A DNA stretch of 64,000 nucleotides from Puia dinghuensis. GTDB lineage: Bacteria; Bacteroidota; Bacteroidia; Chitinophagales; Chitinophagaceae. A program made the translations under genes and the position numbers. Where the stretch lies: assembly GCA_026225275.1 (NCBI GenBank), contig JAMFSL010000016.1, positions 1 to 64,000 on the forward strand. The letters are read 5' to 3'. The notes below the pieces were generated by a model. The model ran no database searches, was not told the origin of the DNA, and saw nothing but the letters and a program-made list of their open reading frames with translations. Shown here piece by piece: positions 1 through 7,295 of this stretch (positions are counted from its first letter, which is position 1; each line of letters begins with the position of its first letter).

Positions 1-5
1 CCCGG

Positions 6-641
6 TTAAAACAACCCATACAACTGCGAGTCGATCCTCGTAATAATCTCCCCCAGATGTTCCTCATTTTCCGGAAACTTATTCTTATCAATATCCACAA
101 TCAACAGTGGCCCCTCCTTATATCCTTCGATCCATTTGTTATAAAAGTCGTTCAGTCGTTTCAGATAATCCAGGCGGATATTTTCCTCGTACTCCCGCCC
201 CCGTTTCTGGATCTGCGCCACCAGTGTCGGCACACTGGCCTGTAAATAGATCAGCAGATCCGGCGGCTCTACCATCCGCTTCAGCGTCTGAAAAAACTGG
301 AAATAGTTATTGTAATCCCTTTTGCTCATCAGCCCCATTTCATGCAGGTTAGGGGCGAAGATGTGCGCATCCTCATAGATCGTACGGTCCTGGATCACCG
401 TTTCGGTGCCGGAATGGATCTCCAGCAGCTGGTTGAGGCGGCTGTTGAGAAAATATATCTGCAGGTTGAAACTCCAACGAGGCATATCCTCATAGAAATC
501 ATTCAGATAAGGGTTGTGATCGACATCCTCGAACTGCGGGATCCAGCGGTAGTGCTTGCTCAACATCTCCGTTAACGTTGTCTTGCCGGCGCCGATATTC
601 CCGGCCACCGCGATGTGTTTTGCCTTTTTGTTCTTTAGCAT
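6..641 (-). CDS. Deoxynucleoside kinase (dNK/dGK family)
   Basis: This is probably a cytosolic salvage kinase that phosphorylates deoxynucleosides with a nucleoside triphosphate. The P-loop GNIGAGKT lies at residues 14-21 and a DRTIYEDAHIF segment matches the family's D/E-R-S/T motif. A basic lid-like stretch (QKRGREYEENIR) follows, and the length of about 211 aa is normal for dGK/dAK-type enzymes. I start at the ATG whose first base is 641. A TTG four codons upstream would also be in frame but adds nothing recognisable. The gene lies 23 bp downstream of trpS on the same strand, so the two are probably co-transcribed. The exact substrate (dG, dA or broader) cannot be read from the sequence. 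Confidence 0.9.
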   Translation of the reverse strand: MLKNKKAKHIAVAGNIGAGKTTLTEMLSKHYRWIPQFEDVDHNPYLNDFYEDMPRWSFNLQIYFLNSRLNQLLEIHSGTETVIQDRTIYEDAHIFAPNLHEMGLMSKRDYNNYFQFFQTLKRMVEPPDLLIYLQASVPTLVAQIQKRGREYEENIRLDYLKRLNDFYNKWIEGYKEGPLLIVDIDKNKFPENEEHLGEIITRIDSQLYGLF

Positions 642-664
642 GGTATTTTCCAAGTAGCGTTAAG

Positions 665-1702
665 TTAATAATAATTGAGCCCGATCGCCTCCCTGGCCAC
701 TTGCAGCGTAGCCTGAGCGCTGGTTCTGGCCTTCGCAGCCCCCTGCTCCATCACCCGCCGCAGATAGCGTTCATCATGACGGATCGCCTCTGCCTTTTCA
801 CGGATCGGTGCAATAAAAGCGACCATCGCCTCGCCCAGCTCCTTTTTCATGTCTCCATAACGGATGGTGCCCGCCTCGTAGTCTTTTTCGAATTTTTGTA
901 CGACCTCCGGTATACTCACCAATCGCAGCAGCTGGAAGAGATTGGCGACAGACTCCGGCATCGCCGTCACGATCTGCTCCGATCCGCCCCCATCCCCTAC
1001 ATTCGCTCCCCCACTTCCACTCCCCGTCTTCGCCTTTTTTATCTTGGCCCGGATGGTTTCGTCATCATCCGACAGGTACAGCGTGGCATTCTGATTCTCG
1101 CTCTTGCTCATCTTCCCCGCGCCATCCAGGCTCGGCACCTTGGCCAGCTGCTCCCCGAAATTGTAGGCATAGGGCTCGGGAAAGACCTCGCCATATCGCT
1201 GGTTGAACCGGTTGGAATAATTCCGCGTCATTTCCAGGTGCTGTTCCTGGTCTTTGCCGACCGGCACCAGCGTAGCCCGGTGCAGCAGGATATCTGCCGC
1301 CTGAAGCACAGGATAAGTCAGCAATCCTGCGTTGACATTCTGCGGCTGTAGCCGGACTTTATCTTTGAAGGTAGGTGTCTTTTCCAATTCACCGACATAC
1401 GCCAGCATATTTAAAAGAAGGTAGAGCTCGGCCGTCTCCGGTACATGGCTCTGGCAATAAAAAGCCACCTTCTCGGGATCGAGGCCACAGGCAATATTCT
1501 CCGCCATCATCCGGCTGACATGCCCCCGAAGATCTTTGGTTTCCTGCAATGTTGTCAGGGCGTGCCAGTCGGCCATCATAAAGTAACAGGTATACGCATC
1601 CTGCATCTTGACATAATTGCTTACCGCACCGAAATAATTGCCCAGGTGCAGCCTTCCGGTAGGCCGGATACCACTCATGACGATTTCTTTCTTTTTTTCC
1701 AT
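665..1702 (-). CDS. trpS: Tryptophan--tRNA ligase
   Basis: A class I aminoacyl-tRNA synthetase that charges tRNA(Trp). The N terminus (SGIRPTGRLHLGNYFGAV) carries the HIGH-type signature at HLGN, residues 19-22, and GKMSKSENQN supplies the KMSKS loop. The 345-aa length fits the compact bacterial TrpS family. The open frame continues 87 codons upstream to 1963, but that part is antisense to gatC and has no TrpS homology, so I start at the ATG ending at 1702. A glycine-rich stretch (GSGSGGANVGDGGG) follows the KMSKS region and looks like a lineage-specific loop. The gene is divergent from gatC, with only 82 bp between the two starts, and is followed by the deoxynucleoside kinase. Confidence 0.95.
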   Translation of the reverse strand: MEKKKEIVMSGIRPTGRLHLGNYFGAVSNYVKMQDAYTCYFMMADWHALTTLQETKDLRGHVSRMMAENIACGLDPEKVAFYCQSHVPETAELYLLLNMLAYVGELEKTPTFKDKVRLQPQNVNAGLLTYPVLQAADILLHRATLVPVGKDQEQHLEMTRNYSNRFNQRYGEVFPEPYAYNFGEQLAKVPSLDGAGKMSKSENQNATLYLSDDDETIRAKIKKAKTGSGSGGANVGDGGGSEQIVTAMPESVANLFQLLRLVSIPEVVQKFEKDYEAGTIRYGDMKKELGEAMVAFIAPIREKAEAIRHDERYLRRVMEQGAAKARTSAQATLQVAREAIGLNYY

Positions 1703-1738
1703 AGTGTGTAATGCCGTCCCCCAATTGCCTCCGGCGAT

Positions 1739-1769
1739 TTTGACGGAAGCGCGAAGATAGCTATTTTTG
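1739..1769 (+). promoter_or_regulatory. Bacteroidota-type promoter for gatC
   Basis: TTTG at 1739-1742, a 19-bp spacer, then TATTTTTG at 1762-1769 match the Bacteroidota housekeeping consensus (TTTG-N19-TAnnTTTG) exactly. The gatC ATG starts 16 bp after the -7 box, so the leader would be about 10 nt. No Shine-Dalgarno sequence is seen, which is usual in this phylum. Confidence 0.75.
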
Positions 1770-1784
1770 TCCCAAAGCACTTGC

Positions 1785-2078
1785 ATGGAAGTCAATGATG
1801 CATTGATCGATAATCTGTCCAATCTGGCCCGCCTCGAGTTTAACGCTGTCGAGAAAGAAGAGATCCGCAAAGACCTCGAGCGGATGATCCTTTTCGTGGA
1901 AAAACTAGGTGAGCTGGATACGACCGGCGTCGAGCCTTTATTGCATATGAGCTCCGAAACCAATGTGTTGCGTGAGGATATCCTACAGGGGTCCGTCAGC
2001 CGTGAAGCGGCTCTGGCGTCTGCCCCGGCAACAGACGGAACCTATTTTAAGGTACCCAAAGTCATCCGAAAAGCATGA
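1785..2078 (+). CDS. gatC: Asp-tRNA(Asn)/Glu-tRNA(Gln) amidotransferase subunit C
   Basis: GatC is the small subunit that bridges GatA and GatB in the amidotransferase forming Gln-tRNA(Gln) or Asn-tRNA(Asn) from misacylated precursors. The 97-aa protein has the usual helical N terminus ([13 protein letters not shown]), the [20 protein letters not shown] block and the C-terminal TYFKVPKVI motif, all typical of the family. The in-frame TTG at 1767 lies inside the -7 promoter box, so the ATG at 1785 is the start. gatA and gatB are not in this window, so the subunits are encoded apart. The stop overlaps the next gene by four bases (ATGA), which implies translational coupling to an ABC ATPase. Confidence 0.93.
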   Translation: MEVNDALIDNLSNLARLEFNAVEKEEIRKDLERMILFVEKLGELDTTGVEPLLHMSSETNVLREDILQGSVSREAALASAPATDGTYFKVPKVIRKA

Positions 2079-2833
2079 CTTCAACTCCCCCGCCCCACAT
2101 GACGCAACCCCCTCCCCCCGGCCAGCCGGCCGTTCCTATTATCCAGTTGGTGGATATCCGTAAGAGCTATTTTATGGGCAAACAGGAGCTTCCCGTGTTG
2201 AAAGGGGTGTCACTCGACATTTTTAAAAATGAATATGTAGCGCTCATGGGCCCTTCCGGTTCAGGAAAGAGCACCTTGATGAACATACTCGGCTGCCTCG
2301 ATACACCCAGCGCAGGCGCTTATATCCTCAATGGGCAGGACGTCAGCAAAATGGCCGACGACAACCTGGCCGATGTCCGCAATGTGGAGATAGGGTTTGT
2401 GTTCCAGCAGTTCAATCTGTTACCTCGCCTGACCGCAGCGGAGAACGTTGCCTTGCCACTTGTCTATGCCGGCATTCCGCGTAAGATACGTATGGAACGG
2501 GCCATGGCTGTCCTGGAGAAGGTCAGCCTCACGGACAGAAGTCATCATAAGCCTAACGAGCTGTCCGGCGGTCAATGCCAGCGCGTGGCCATCGCCAGGG
2601 CCCTTATCAATAACCCCTCTCTGATCCTCGCAGATGAGCCTACCGGTAATCTCGATTCTAAGACCTCTATCGAAATCATGGATATCTTTACCAGCATCCA
2701 GGCATCGGGTAATACCGTTGTACTGGTGACCCATGAGGAAGATATCGCCAACTATGCCCACCGGATCGTCCGGCTCCGGGACGGGGTGATAGAGAGCGAT
2801 CGCCGACACGCCGCAGCCCCCCAACTCGTTTAA
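2075..2833 (+). CDS. ABC transporter ATP-binding protein, MacB/LolD type
   Basis: This is a stand-alone ATPase of the MacB/LolD (FtsX-permease) class, expected to sit on the cytoplasmic side of an inner-membrane export or lipoprotein-handling complex. Walker [10 protein letters not shown] is at residues 59-67. The Q-loop lies in [14 protein letters not shown], and Walker B is [13 protein letters not shown] with the H-loop in VLVTHEED. The signature is LSGGQCQRV, with Cys where most relatives have Gln. A proline-rich tail of about 20 residues precedes the domain; a second ATG at 2099 is a possible start. No permease gene is adjacent, so its partner must be encoded elsewhere. It overlaps gatC by 4 bp and ends 3 bp before the adenosyltransferase gene. 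Confidence 0.9.
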   Translation: MTSTPPPHMTQPPPPGQPAVPIIQLVDIRKSYFMGKQELPVLKGVSLDIFKNEYVALMGPSGSGKSTLMNILGCLDTPSAGAYILNGQDVSKMADDNLADVRNVEIGFVFQQFNLLPRLTAAENVALPLVYAGIPRKIRMERAMAVLEKVSLTDRSHHKPNELSGGQCQRVAIARALINNPSLILADEPTGNLDSKTSIEIMDIFTSIQASGNTVVLVTHEEDIANYAHRIVRLRDGVIESDRRHAAAPQLV

Positions 2834-2836
2834 ATA

Positions 2837-3424
2837 ATGTCGACAAAAATATATACTAAAACCGGCGATAAAGGCATGACTGCCCTGATAGGCGGGACTA
2901 AAGTCCCTAAAAGCAGTATTCGGATCGAAGCCTATGGCACAGTCGACGAGCTCAACTCCTTTATCGGACTGTTGACCGATCAGTTAATCCTAGCCTCCGC
3001 CCCCCTGAGCGCGGAATCAACCCCATTTCTCCGGGAAATCCAGGACCGCCTCTTTACCATCGGCTCATCTCTTGCCTGCGATCCTGAAAAAGAACCCCGA
3101 CTGAAAATCCCCGATTTGAGGGAAGAAGACATTGAAAAATTGGAAGCGGAGATCGACCGGATGACCGCCGCCCTGCCACCCATGAAATCATTTTTGTTAC
3201 CGGGAGGCCATATAGCCGTTTCGACCGCCCATGTCGCCCGTTGCGTTTGCCGCCGCGCTGAAAGAGGTTGCGTCCGCCTCCAGGAAGAGCAACTTTTTGT
3301 CGAACCGCTGGTTCTCCGCTATCTCAACCGGCTGAGCGATTATCTGTTCGTACTGGCCCGGTACGCTGCACACCTGCTGCAGGTCGCCGAAATTCCTTGG
3401 CTAGCCAAGCGAAGCGAAGGCTAA
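2837..3424 (+). CDS. Cob(I)yrinic acid a,c-diamide adenosyltransferase (PduO type)
   Basis: This enzyme transfers the adenosyl group of ATP to cob(I)alamin, giving the coenzyme needed by enzymes such as methylmalonyl-CoA mutase. The N-terminal ATP-binding signature KIYTKTGDKGMTALIGG is diagnostic of the PduO/MMAB family. The SIRIEAYGTVDELNSFIG block and the C-terminal helix with CRRAERGCVRL and LNRLSDYLFVLARY follow. At 195 aa its length is normal. The last residues (AKRSEG) are encoded by the start of a palindromic element at 3396, so the C terminus may have been altered by it. It sits directly downstream of the ABC ATPase and probably in the same transcript. No cobalamin riboswitch was seen nearby. 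Confidence 0.94.
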   Translation: MSTKIYTKTGDKGMTALIGGTKVPKSSIRIEAYGTVDELNSFIGLLTDQLILASAPLSAESTPFLREIQDRLFTIGSSLACDPEKEPRLKIPDLREEDIEKLEAEIDRMTAALPPMKSFLLPGGHIAVSTAHVARCVCRRAERGCVRLQEEQLFVEPLVLRYLNRLSDYLFVLARYAAHLLQVAEIPWLAKRSEG

Positions 3425-3467
3425 GAACGAGGAGGACCGTGGCGAAGCAGGTCCGACGAAGTTCGGA
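3396..3467. repeat. Palindrome/hairpin-rich element at the 3' end of the adenosyltransferase gene
   Basis: A perfect 14-bp palindrome, CTTGGCTAGCCAAG, occupies 3396-3409, inside the gene's last codons. Two further potential hairpins follow: GGACC/GGTCC at 3434-3438 and 3450-3454, and TCCGA/TCGGA at 3452-3456 and 3463-3467. The latter two share bases and so are mutually exclusive. The composition (repeated GCGAAG) differs from the flanking genes. It may be a REP-like interspersed element or a terminator/attenuator ahead of recN. Only one copy is present in this window. Confidence 0.4.
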
Positions 3468-3529
3468 TCTGACCGGCTGTGGGAATCTTGTGCCGTCGGG
3501 AATGAGCGAATTACTTAATTTGCCTTTTT

Positions 3530-5185
3530 ATGATACAGCGGATCCATATACAGAATTATGCCATCATCGATGAACTGAGCATTGATTTTTCGGCACGACT
3601 GAATGCCATTACAGGAGAGACAGGCGCCGGTAAATCTATTCTGATGGGAGCATTGTCCCTGATCCTGGGAGATCGGGCCGATACTGCCGTATTACTCCAA
3701 CGCGAAAAGAAATGTGTCGTGGAAGGCACCTTTACAATGGGCGGAAAAAAAGCGGCATTAGCTTTTTTCAAGGCCAATGACCTGGATGTCGAAGAAGAGA
3801 TCGTGATCCGCCGGGAAATAGCTCCTAATGGAAAATCCCGGGCTTTTATCAATGACACACCGGTGAATCTGGAGCAATTAAGGAAATTAAGCACCATGCT
3901 GGTAGACCTCCATCGCCAGTTCGACACACTGGAATTGGGCGAGTCGGATTTTCAACGCGAGGTGTTGGATGCCCTGGCAGGTCAGGCGTCAGCCCTGGAA
4001 GAATACCGGGCTATGTATCGGTCATGGCAGGCCGCAACGAGGGAACTCGCGACGCTGCAGGTACAGAAGGCTCAGTTCGATAAGGAACTGGACTATAATA
4101 AATTCCTTTTTGACGAGCTTAGCTCAGCCGGATTTCAGGAACAGGAGCTGGAAGAATTGGACCAGCAGCTTACTTTGTTGAATCACTCCGAAGGCATCAA
4201 AACGGCTTTATCACGGGTATACCATGACCTGAAGGAAGGTGAGCACCCTCTCGTACAGCAATTGAAATCCCTGCAACATTCCCTACAGCAATATTCAGCC
4301 TATCATCCGGCGCTGCCAAGTCTGACCGAGCGTATTGCCTCGACACTGATCGAATTGCAGGATATCGCCGGGGAAGTGGAGAGCATCAATGACGGTGTAA
4401 ATTATGATCCCCGCAGGATCGAAGAGATCAATGAAAGACTTTCTATCGGTTATAAACTGATGAAGAAACACGGCGTTGCCAATACCGGAGAGTTGCTGAC
4501 GCTCCAACGCCAGCTGGAAGGAAAATTGCAGGACCGGCTCCAGGCAGAGGAAAGCATTGCCGCCGGAGAAAAAGAGGTTGCGCGGTTGTTGCAGGAGATG
4601 AAGAAGAAAGGGGCTGCTTTATCGAAGGGACGTATGGAACAGACGGGGCCATTGGAAGAGCAGGTGAATCGGTTGTTGAAACAGGTAGGGATGCCCAATG
4701 CCCGGCTGAAAGTACAATTGCAGGCAGCGGAACCCGGCCTTTCCGGAATGGATGCTATTGAATTTCTGTTCGATGCGAATAAGAGCAACCGGTATGAACC
4801 TGTCCGGAAAGTGGCTTCAGGTGGCGAACTGAGCCGTCTGATGTTATGTATCAAATCTCTGGTCGCCGAATCGATGGATCTGGCTACGCTGATATTTGAT
4901 GAGATCGATACGGGAATTTCCGGCGAGGCTGCCCGACAGGTGGGGATCATCCTGAAGAGCCTGTCGAAGAAACGGCAGGTCATTTGTATCACTCACCAAC
5001 CACAGATCGCCGGAAAAGCCGATGCTCATTATTTCGTTTATAAGGAAGTCAAAGGAGAGGCCATCAAGACCAGGATACGCCTGTTGGACCAGGATGAACG
5101 GATCACTACTATCGCGAGAATGCTAAGCGGGGAAAAGCCTACGGCGGCAGCACTCGAGAATGCCAGGGAAATGGTGACATCGTGA
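3530..5185 (+). CDS. recN: DNA repair protein RecN
   Basis: An SMC-like ATPase that acts early in double-strand-break repair. Walker A GETGAGKS is at residues 29-36, in the typical N terminus (IQNYAIIDELSIDFSARLNAI read in two parts). The middle third is charged coiled coil, and the C-terminal lobe carries the ABC signature SGGELSRLML and Walker B LIFDEIDTGISG, followed by ICITHQPQIA. The 551 aa match the usual RecN length. The ATG at 3530 gives a canonical N terminus. A TTAATTTG sequence just upstream is one base from a Bacteroidota -7 box, but I see no convincing -33. The stop overlaps the GTG of the following membrane protein by four bases. Confidence 0.96.
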   Translation: MIQRIHIQNYAIIDELSIDFSARLNAITGETGAGKSILMGALSLILGDRADTAVLLQREKKCVVEGTFTMGGKKAALAFFKANDLDVEEEIVIRREIAPNGKSRAFINDTPVNLEQLRKLSTMLVDLHRQFDTLELGESDFQREVLDALAGQASALEEYRAMYRSWQAATRELATLQVQKAQFDKELDYNKFLFDELSSAGFQEQELEELDQQLTLLNHSEGIKTALSRVYHDLKEGEHPLVQQLKSLQHSLQQYSAYHPALPSLTERIASTLIELQDIAGEVESINDGVNYDPRRIEEINERLSIGYKLMKKHGVANTGELLTLQRQLEGKLQDRLQAEESIAAGEKEVARLLQEMKKKGAALSKGRMEQTGPLEEQVNRLLKQVGMPNARLKVQLQAAEPGLSGMDAIEFLFDANKSNRYEPVRKVASGGELSRLMLCIKSLVAESMDLATLIFDEIDTGISGEAARQVGIILKSLSKKRQVICITHQPQIAGKADAHYFVYKEVKGEAIKTRIRLLDQDERITTIARMLSGEKPTAAALENAREMVTS

Positions 5186-5385
5186 AATTTCGTAGTCTGC
5201 TGCTATTGCTGATCATTGCACTGGCGCTGATTCCGGTGTATTACTTCAACCGGAGGTTGCAGCGTGTGCTGCGGCCAAAGGATTCGGCCGGCCGGTTTTT
5301 TCTTTTCCTCTTTGTGAATTTTTTGATGATCATCATTTACACTGTTCTTATAGTGGGAGTAGTTATAAGGGTCATTCCGCATTGA
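5182..5385 (+). CDS. Small two-helix membrane protein, function unknown
   Basis: A 67-aa hypothetical protein with two clear hydrophobic helices (SLLLLLIIALALIPVYYF, and FFLFLFVNFLMIIIYTVLIV), separated by a basic loop containing NRRLQRVLRPKD. It therefore probably inserts in the inner membrane. The start is GTG at 5182, overlapping the recN stop (GTGA), which argues for genuine translation coupled to recN. I do not recognise the family. The position between recN and fabI gives no strong functional hint, because fabI appears to have its own promoter. Confidence 0.7.
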   Translation: MKFRSLLLLLIIALALIPVYYFNRRLQRVLRPKDSAGRFFLFLFVNFLMIIIYTVLIVGVVIRVIPH

Positions 5386-5394
5386 TTATTCACA

Positions 5395-5402
5395 TATATT
5401 TG
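5395..5402 (+). promoter_or_regulatory. Putative -7 promoter box for fabI
   Basis: TATATTTG at 5395-5402 matches TAnnTTTG perfectly, 32 bp before the fabI ATG in the 49-bp gap after the small membrane gene. No good TTTG -33 element lies 18-21 bp upstream, so the call rests on the -7 box alone. Confidence 0.45.
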
Positions 5403-5434
5403 GCATCAATTTCAGATCATATAAAATTCAATCT

Positions 5435-6247
5435 ATGGCATACAACCTTTTAAAAGGGAAGAAAGGAATCATTTTCGGCGCGCTGGATGAGAGATCGCTC
5501 GGGTGGAAGACGGCATTGAAATGTCATGAGGAGGGCGCACAGCTGGTACTAACGAATGCGCCAGTAGCTTTGCGGATGGGGGAGATCAATAAGCTGGCAG
5601 AGGCTGTTAATGCCCCGGTGATCGGCGCGGACGTCACGAATATGGATGATTTGAAGAATCTATTCGAAGGGGCCATGAAACATTTTGGCGGCGGGATAGA
5701 TTTTATCCTGCATTCCATCGGAATGAGCCTGAATATGCGCAAAGGCAAGAGCTATACCGAGATCGACTACGAATGGAATAAGAAGACCCTGGATATTTCG
5801 GCTATGTCGCTGCACCGGGTGTTGCGGACAGCCTGGGATCTCGATGCGCTGAATGAAGGGGCCAGCGTTGTTGCTCTGACCTATATAGCCGCTCAACGTG
5901 TCTTTCCCGATTACAATGAAATGGCGGACGCAAAGGCACTCCTGGAAAATGTAACACGGAGCTTTGGCTATTATTATGGGCTGAAGAAAAAGGTCCGTGT
6001 CAATACGGTGTCACAGTCTCCAACGCGAACGACAGCCGGCAGTGGAGTAAAAGGATTTGATGGATTCATTACTTATGCGGAGAAAATGAGCCCGCTGGGC
6101 AATGCCTCGGCGGATGAATGTGCTGGCTATTGCGCCACCTTATTCAGCGACCTGACGAAAATGGTGACGATGCAAAATCTGTTTCATGACGGTGGATTCT
6201 CTTTTACCGGGGTTACCGAGGCAGTGATCGAGCAAATGGAGAAATAA
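5435..6247 (+). CDS. fabI: Enoyl-[acyl-carrier-protein] reductase (NADH), FabI type
   Basis: It catalyses the last reduction in each round of type II fatty-acid elongation. The protein has the FabI nucleotide-binding start LLKGKKGIIFGALDERSLGW and a conserved SIGM segment after the fourth strand. The catalytic pair is in RVFPDYNEMADAKALLE, with the Y-x6-K spacing that distinguishes FabI from ordinary short-chain dehydrogenases. The substrate-loop block VSQSPTRTTAGSGV also fits. At 270 aa it has the normal length. It is the only fatty-acid synthesis gene in the window. A terminator-like hairpin follows 18 bp after the stop. Confidence 0.95.
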   Translation: MAYNLLKGKKGIIFGALDERSLGWKTALKCHEEGAQLVLTNAPVALRMGEINKLAEAVNAPVIGADVTNMDDLKNLFEGAMKHFGGGIDFILHSIGMSLNMRKGKSYTEIDYEWNKKTLDISAMSLHRVLRTAWDLDALNEGASVVALTYIAAQRVFPDYNEMADAKALLENVTRSFGYYYGLKKKVRVNTVSQSPTRTTAGSGVKGFDGFITYAEKMSPLGNASADECAGYCATLFSDLTKMVTMQNLFHDGGFSFTGVTEAVIEQMEK

Positions 6248-6264
6248 ATGAGGTAAATAACCAG

Positions 6265-6312
6265 TCGGGCCGACTACGCTTTCGCATTAGCCGGCCCGAT
6301 TTCAGTTTTGTT
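6265..6312. terminator. Hairpin terminator between fabI and the convergent DUF2795 gene
   Basis: TCGGGCCG at 6265-6272 pairs perfectly with CGGCCCGA at 6292-6299, and a T-rich run (TTTCAGTTTTG) follows. The gap is flanked by convergent stop codons (6247 on plus, 6331 on minus), so it may serve both strands. Confidence 0.6.
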
Positions 6313-6330
6313 TAATGTGTAAATCGTTGA

Positions 6331-6552
6331 TCAATACTCATCTTCATTGAAAAAGAAGTCCTCCTGGCTCGGGTAGTCGGGCCAGATGTCGTCGATCCCC
6401 TCATAGATTTCCCCCTCGTCCTCCAATTCCTGCAGGTTTTCCACCACCTCGATAGGCGCACCGGAACGAATAGCGTAATCTATCAATTCATCCTTGGTAG
6501 CCGGCCAGGGGGCATCTTCCAAATAACTGGCTAATTCGAGTGTCCAGAACAT
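6331..6552 (-). CDS. Small acidic DUF2795-like protein
   Basis: A 73-aa, strongly acidic protein beginning MFWTLELASYLEDAPWPA. The TKDELIDYAIRSGAP and VVENLQELEDEGEIYE segments resemble the DUF2795 family found through the Bacteroidota, where the function is unknown. I start at the ATG ending at 6552. The upstream TTG at 6570 lies within the promoter's -7 box and would not be in the transcript. No signal peptide or membrane segment is visible, so it is presumably cytosolic. It is divergent from lolD, with 82 bp between starts, and has one of the best promoters in the window, which suggests steady high expression. Confidence 0.8.
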   Translation of the reverse strand: MFWTLELASYLEDAPWPATKDELIDYAIRSGAPIEVVENLQELEDEGEIYEGIDDIWPDYPSQEDFFFNEDEY

Positions 6553-6567
6553 CGGTACAATTTTCCG

Positions 6568-6598
6568 CAAAAGTAATTTTTAAAACGAAACCACCAAA
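6568..6598 (-). promoter_or_regulatory. Bacteroidota-type promoter for the DUF2795 gene
   Basis: Read on the minus strand, TTTG (6598-6595), a 19-bp spacer and TACTTTTG (6575-6568) match the TTTG-N19-TAnnTTTG consensus exactly. The ATG lies 15 bp downstream of the -7 box, the same geometry as gatC. Confidence 0.75.
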
Positions 6599-6634
6599 TA
6601 ACAGTTAAAATTTAACTTAGCCGAATATTCAATT

Positions 6635-7294
6635 ATGCTAACAGCCAAAGGAATACAGAAATATTACGACAGCAACCTATGGGTGCTGAAAGGAGTGGAT
6701 GTGGACATTGCCAAAGGGGAGATCGTCAGCATTGTCGGTCCTTCCGGGTCAGGAAAGAGCACTTTACTGCATATTTTGGGCACTTTGGACGAGCCGGCTG
6801 CGGGAGAGATCTTTTTAAAGAATAAGAAGATCCATGAATTAAAGGGGAAACCGCTGGCAGCCTTCCGTAATCGTCATATCGGTTTTGTATTCCAGTTTCA
6901 CCATCTTTTGCCCGAGTTCAGCGCCCTGGAGAATGTGTGCATCCCAGGGTGGATTGCAGGGCGCAGGAAGCGGGAAGTGGAAGAAGAGGCTCTCCGGCTG
7001 CTAAATATCCTCGGGGTCGGCCATCGGACGGAGAATAAGCCTGGGGCCCTGTCTGGCGGCGAACAGCAGCGGGTAGCGGTGGCCAGGGCGCTGATCAATA
7101 ATCCCGACATCGTATTCGCGGACGAGCCTACGGGTAATCTGGACACAGCCAATGCGAAAGAACTGCACCAGCTATTTTTCGATCTGCGGAGTCAGTTTCA
7201 GCAGACCTTCCTGATCGTCACCCATAATGAAGAATTGGCCCAAATGAGCGATCGGGTCCTTCACATGAAAGATGGACTCATTATCGGGCACTAA
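6635..7294 (+). CDS. lolD: Lipoprotein-releasing system ATP-binding protein LolD-like
   Basis: The ATPase of a LolCDE-type complex that extracts lipoproteins from the inner membrane for transfer to the outer membrane. Walker [10 protein letters not shown] is at residues 35-43, the Q-loop lies in FVFQFHHLLPEFSALENV (a strong LolD hallmark), the signature is LSGGEQQRVAVARAL and Walker B is [12 protein letters not shown]. At 219 aa it is a bare ATPase. No LolC/E permease is adjacent, as is common in Bacteroidota where these genes are dispersed. Its 3' end lies one base from the convergent TPR gene. The MacB/LolD-type ATPase at 2075 is a relative but lacks the FHHLLPEF block. Confidence 0.9.
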   Translation: MLTAKGIQKYYDSNLWVLKGVDVDIAKGEIVSIVGPSGSGKSTLLHILGTLDEPAAGEIFLKNKKIHELKGKPLAAFRNRHIGFVFQFHHLLPEFSALENVCIPGWIAGRRKREVEEEALRLLNILGVGHRTENKPGALSGGEQQRVAVARALINNPDIVFADEPTGNLDTANAKELHQLFFDLRSQFQQTFLIVTHNEELAQMSDRVLHMKDGLIIGH

Positions 7295-7295
7295 G

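Noticed and set aside
578-1351. 257-codon plus-strand open frame across trpS
   Set aside because: Shadow of trpS and the kinase start; no domain and no promoter.
1703-1963. 87-codon N-terminal extension of the trpS frame
   Set aside because: It is antisense to gatC, has no TrpS features and precedes a canonical ATG and N terminus at 1702.
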